From assembly GCA_025935755.1 (NCBI GenBank), contig JAICUQ010000018.1, positions 1-32,743 of the forward strand: a stretch of DNA of 32,743 nt. The letters run 5' to 3'. This document shows, piece by piece, positions 30,389 to 32,743 of the stretch (positions are counted from its first letter, which is position 1; every line of letters begins with the position of its first letter). The position numbers and the translations under genes are program-made. The notes under the pieces were generated by a model that was not told the origin of the DNA, ran no database searches, and saw only the letters and a list, made by a program, of their open reading frames with translations. This stretch comes from Chthoniobacterales bacterium (GTDB taxonomy: Bacteria > Verrucomicrobiota > Verrucomicrobiia > Chthoniobacterales > UBA10450).

Positions 30389-31900
30389 TCAATCAGCCGG
30401 CGTTTGATGAGAAGCCTGCCGCCAAACAAAGAAAGCGGGCACCCCGGTTAACACGATGAGAATCCCGATCCCGGACGTTGCCGGCGCGAGCCATGCCAGA
30501 TCAATCGTCAACAGGGCCGATAACACGATCGAGATAATCGGGACAACCGGGTAACCCCACGTGCGGTATGGCCGCTCAGCGTCTGGTTTGTTGCGCCTTA
30601 GCACAATCACCGCGACTACCATGAGAAGATAAAACACGAGGTCTGCCGACACGATGTATTCAAGCAATTGATTGTAAACGTTTCCGTACGTCACCTGTTG
30701 TGTTGCGGAATTCGTGGTGACCGTGCGCGGCAACACCAGGAGGCCCGTCCAAATTCCCTGTGCCACCAGCGCTGCGGCGGGAACGCGAAACCGATTTGTG
30801 GTCGCAATTTTCCGGAAGAACAATCCATCACGCGCCATGGCATAGTAAACGCGTGCGCCTGCGAGGATCAGTCCGTTGTTGCAACCGAAAGTTGAAATCA
30901 TGATCGCCGCGGCCATGCACATCGCTCCGGGCCGACCAAATAAGGCGTCCATCATCGCCACGGCTACGCGATTCTGTGGCGCACGCTGGATTTCCGGAAA
31001 CGGCAACACTGCCAGATAGGCGACGTTAGCCAGTAAATACAGTGCGACCACAATCGCGCATCCCCCAACCAGCGCGCGTACGAGATTCCTGCCGGGATCG
31101 CGCACTTCGCTGCCAATGAACGTCACGTTTGTCCATGCGGTCTGTGCAAAGAGCGGGCCAACCATCGATCTTCCAAAGAGCAGCGCCAGCGCAACCGCGC
31201 CGGTAACCGCAAAGCCGGGTTGCGCCTCCTGCGGCTGCCAGCCATTCGCCCAGGGGTCCCACCACGCCGCACTTCGCGCAGCGGATTCCGCTTTCCAGCC
31301 TAACCACAAGCCGATTACCACTACCGCGGCCAGCGCCGCCGTTTTGGTAAAGGTGAATGTGTTCTGAACAATTTTGCCGACCTCCAGGCCGCGCGTGTTG
31401 GTCCATGTCAGAAGCGAGATTAACGCAATCGCCACGAATTGTTCTGTCGACAAACTGATGGCGTAATTGCCTAACGAAACAGGCCGAACCAGGTAATTTT
31501 CCGGTGAAACTGCTGTGGCAAAGACTCCGAGAAACTTCGCGAATGCAATGGCTACCGCTGCGATGGTCCCGGTCTGAACCACAAGAAACAACGTCCAGCC
31601 GTATAAGAAACCGATCGATGAACCGTACGCTTCGCGCAGGAAAACATACACACCGCCTGCTCGCGGCATCATCGTCGCCAATTCGGAGCAACAGAGCGCG
31701 CCGGTAATTGTTAGTAAGCCGGCAAGTGCCCATGCGAGTAACAGCCAACCCGGTGCACCACTCAACCGCGATGACTCTGCTGACACGATGAAGATGCCCG
31801 ATCCAATCATCGAGCCGATGACGATCATGGTCGCGTCCACCGACCCAAGCGCGCGGACGAGGCCGGACTGGTCGCGCTGATTCAGCACTTCGTCATGCAT
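30389..31900 (-). CDS. APC superfamily amino-acid permease
   Basis: A 503-aa inner-membrane transporter with about 12 hydrophobic segments. Near the N-terminus is GSMIGSGIF, the TM1 motif that binds the amino-acid backbone in APC/LAT-type carriers, followed by GALCCSELATMMPRAGG, the TM2-loop motif of the family, and later FGCNNGLILAGARVYYAMARDG (split over TM8 and its loop). The C-terminal half has a loop with RNKPDAERPYRTWGYP, also typical. The most likely substrate is a neutral amino acid, by proton- or exchange-coupled transport; it cannot be fixed. It lies next to pxpA on the same strand, so a link with 5-oxoproline or amino-acid metabolism is possible. Confidence 0.93.
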   Translation of the reverse strand: MHDEVLNQRDQSGLVRALGSVDATMIVIGSMIGSGIFIVSAESSRLSGAPGWLLLAWALAGLLTITGALCCSELATMMPRAGGVYVFLREAYGSSIGFLYGWTLFLVVQTGTIAAVAIAFAKFLGVFATAVSPENYLVRPVSLGNYAISLSTEQFVAIALISLLTWTNTRGLEVGKIVQNTFTFTKTAALAAVVVIGLWLGWKAESAARSAAWWDPWANGWQPQEAQPGFAVTGAVALALLFGRSMVGPLFAQTAWTNVTFIGSEVRDPGRNLVRALVGGCAIVVALYLLANVAYLAVLPFPEIQRAPQNRVAVAMMDALFGRPGAMCMAAAIMISTFGCNNGLILAGARVYYAMARDGLFFRKIATTNRFRVPAAALVAQGIWTGLLVLPRTVTTNSATQQVTYGNVYNQLLEYIVSADLVFYLLMVVAVIVLRRNKPDAERPYRTWGYPVVPIISIVLSALLTIDLAWLAPATSGIGILIVLTGVPAFFVWRQASHQTPAD

Positions 31901-31928
31901 TCGAGATTGGAATCGTCGTATACTGCCA

Positions 31929-32005
31929 TCTTGAGCGGAGCGAAAGATCTCTGGCTCATTTTATCAGTTCTTCGAAACCTGAGAGTCTTTGCTTCGCTCA
32001 GAATG
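31929..32005. repeat. Intergenic inverted repeat, same family as 1-258
   Basis: Arms at about 31929-31953 (tgagcggagcgaaagatctc) and 31981-32005 (tttgcttcgctcagaatga) are imperfect inverted copies, related to 47-72 and 200-225. It lies between pxpA and the permease on the minus strand and would form a hairpin in the RNA. Confidence 0.6.
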
Positions 32006-32013
32006 ACACAACC

Positions 32014-32743
32014 TCACCGCGAACTTTTCGGCGCGCTGATGTTCACACCTTCCCGCTCGAGTCGTGTGCGCAGTTCTCGCGCAAATTGGACGGCTCCCGG
32101 TGTATCGCCATGGACGCAGATTGTTTCGCCGCGCACGTCAACATCGTGGCCCTCGATCGAACGCACCTTGCCTTCGCGCAACATCCGCAACACGCGTTCG
32201 GCTGCTTCTTCAGGATCATGGAGCAATGCGTCGGGTCGCGAGCGCGGAACCAGCCAGCCGTCATTCAAGTAATTGCGATCGGCGAAGATCTCCCGCGCGA
32301 TTTGTAGCCCGTGAGCCTCACCGCCACGGGCAAGTTCGCTTTTGTCCGGCGCGAACAAGATCAATTTTGGATCCACTGAGGCAATGGCGCGCGCGATTGC
32401 ATCGGCAAGGTTCGCATCGCGTACCGCCATGTTATACAAGGCGCCGTGTGGCTTAACATGATTCGGTTGTACATCCAGTGCCGAGGCGATCGCTTGAAAG
32501 ATGCCAAGTTGATAGGCCACCGCATCGAAAACTTCTTCAACGGGTGTGGACAACTCCTTGCGCCCAAAGTTTTCGCGATCGAAAAAACTCGGATGCGCTC
32601 CGACAGCCACTCTGTGTTTCTTCGCCGCGGAAATGGCGGCATGCATCGTATCTGAGTCGCCGGCATGAAAACCGGTCGCGATATTTGCCGAACTGATTAA
32701 CTCAAAAAGCTCTGCATCGTGGCCCGAGCCTTCGCCGAGATCC
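32014..32743 (-). CDS. pxpA: 5-oxoprolinase subunit PxpA (LamB/YcsF family), partial at the 5' end
   Basis: The frame continues to the window edge, so about 243 codons are seen and the start is missing. Visible order: DLGEGSGHDAELFELISSAN, then IATGFHAGDSDTMHAAISAA, GAHPSFFDRENFGR, NHVKPHGALYN, YLNDGWLVPRSRPDALLHD and CVHGDTPGAVQFARELR. These are the conserved blocks of the LamB/YcsF (DUF521-like TIM-barrel) protein PxpA, which works with PxpB and PxpC to hydrolyse 5-oxoproline to glutamate with ATP. The common SANIACGFHAGD has Thr in place of Cys here. pxpB and pxpC are not in the window; they may lie upstream. Confidence 0.93.
   Translation of the reverse strand, partial: DLGEGSGHDAELFELISSANIATGFHAGDSDTMHAAISAAKKHRVAVGAHPSFFDRENFGRKELSTPVEEVFDAVAYQLGIFQAIASALDVQPNHVKPHGALYNMAVRDANLADAIARAIASVDPKLILFAPDKSELARGGEAHGLQIAREIFADRNYLNDGWLVPRSRPDALLHDPEEAAERVLRMLREGKVRSIEGHDVDVRGETICVHGDTPGAVQFARELRTRLEREGVNISAPKSSR

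Overview
The window looks like a chromosomal segment from a Gram-negative soil bacterium, most plausibly Verrucomicrobiota of the Chthoniobacterales or 'Udaeobacter' kind. This rests on gene style: a cluster of exported NTA-x-G-repeat proteins with S74 chaperone tails, an ECF sigma factor fused in expression to a Ser/Thr kinase with a TPR tail, many exported proteins of unknown function, frequent GTG starts, and dispersed hairpin repeats. The taxonomic call is an inference from memory. No rRNA, tRNA, transposase, integrase or CRISPR array was found.

Left part (1-7.9 kb). A minus-strand efflux operon (TetR regulator, HlyD-like lipoprotein, ABC ATPase) carries the remnant of a second ATPase start and shows no permease within the window. 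A small hypothetical gene follows. Next come two paralogous exported proteins with FG-GAP/EF-hand-like motifs, placed on either side of recQ, and an exported protein of unknown function.

Middle-left (8-15 kb). Tightly packed minus-strand genes encode exported proteins: a TolB-like propeller, a large TPR protein, a DUF3828-like protein, a 'SPDGKW' protein, a frameshifted NHL-type gene, a small exported protein and, after a 170-bp gap, another TPR protein. Start/stop overlaps and 1-26 nt gaps suggest one operon for most of them.

Middle (15.3-23.4 kb). Five paralogous exported proteins on the minus strand are built from 17-residue NTAxG repeats (about 17, 14, 10, 19 and 4 units) followed by an S74 intramolecular-chaperone domain with a Ser-Lys dyad. 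A decayed sixth copy, three copies of a 123-bp intergenic element, and a short unannotated gene with a DLKPVKDPKGG motif (50 aa, good ribosome binding site) lie among them. This is the most unusual part of the window: a probable surface-fibre array that changes by repeat expansion and gene duplication, with a possible double-glycine peptide gene attached.

Right part (23.6-32.7 kb). A serine beta-lactamase-like hydrolase is interrupted by one in-frame TAG and flanked by 32-bp direct repeats. Divergent from it is the ECF sigma/kinase pair with overlapping ends. Then come an exported protein (a fragment of a relative lies near 15.1 kb), a DUF4239 membrane protein, a tiny basic DUF3008-like protein, an APC-family amino-acid permease, and the 3' part of pxpA (5-oxoprolinase subunit A), which runs off the window. 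The region has several visible cases of gene decay: the ATPase remnant, the NHL gene, the S74 tail, the 15.1-kb fragment and the hydrolase.
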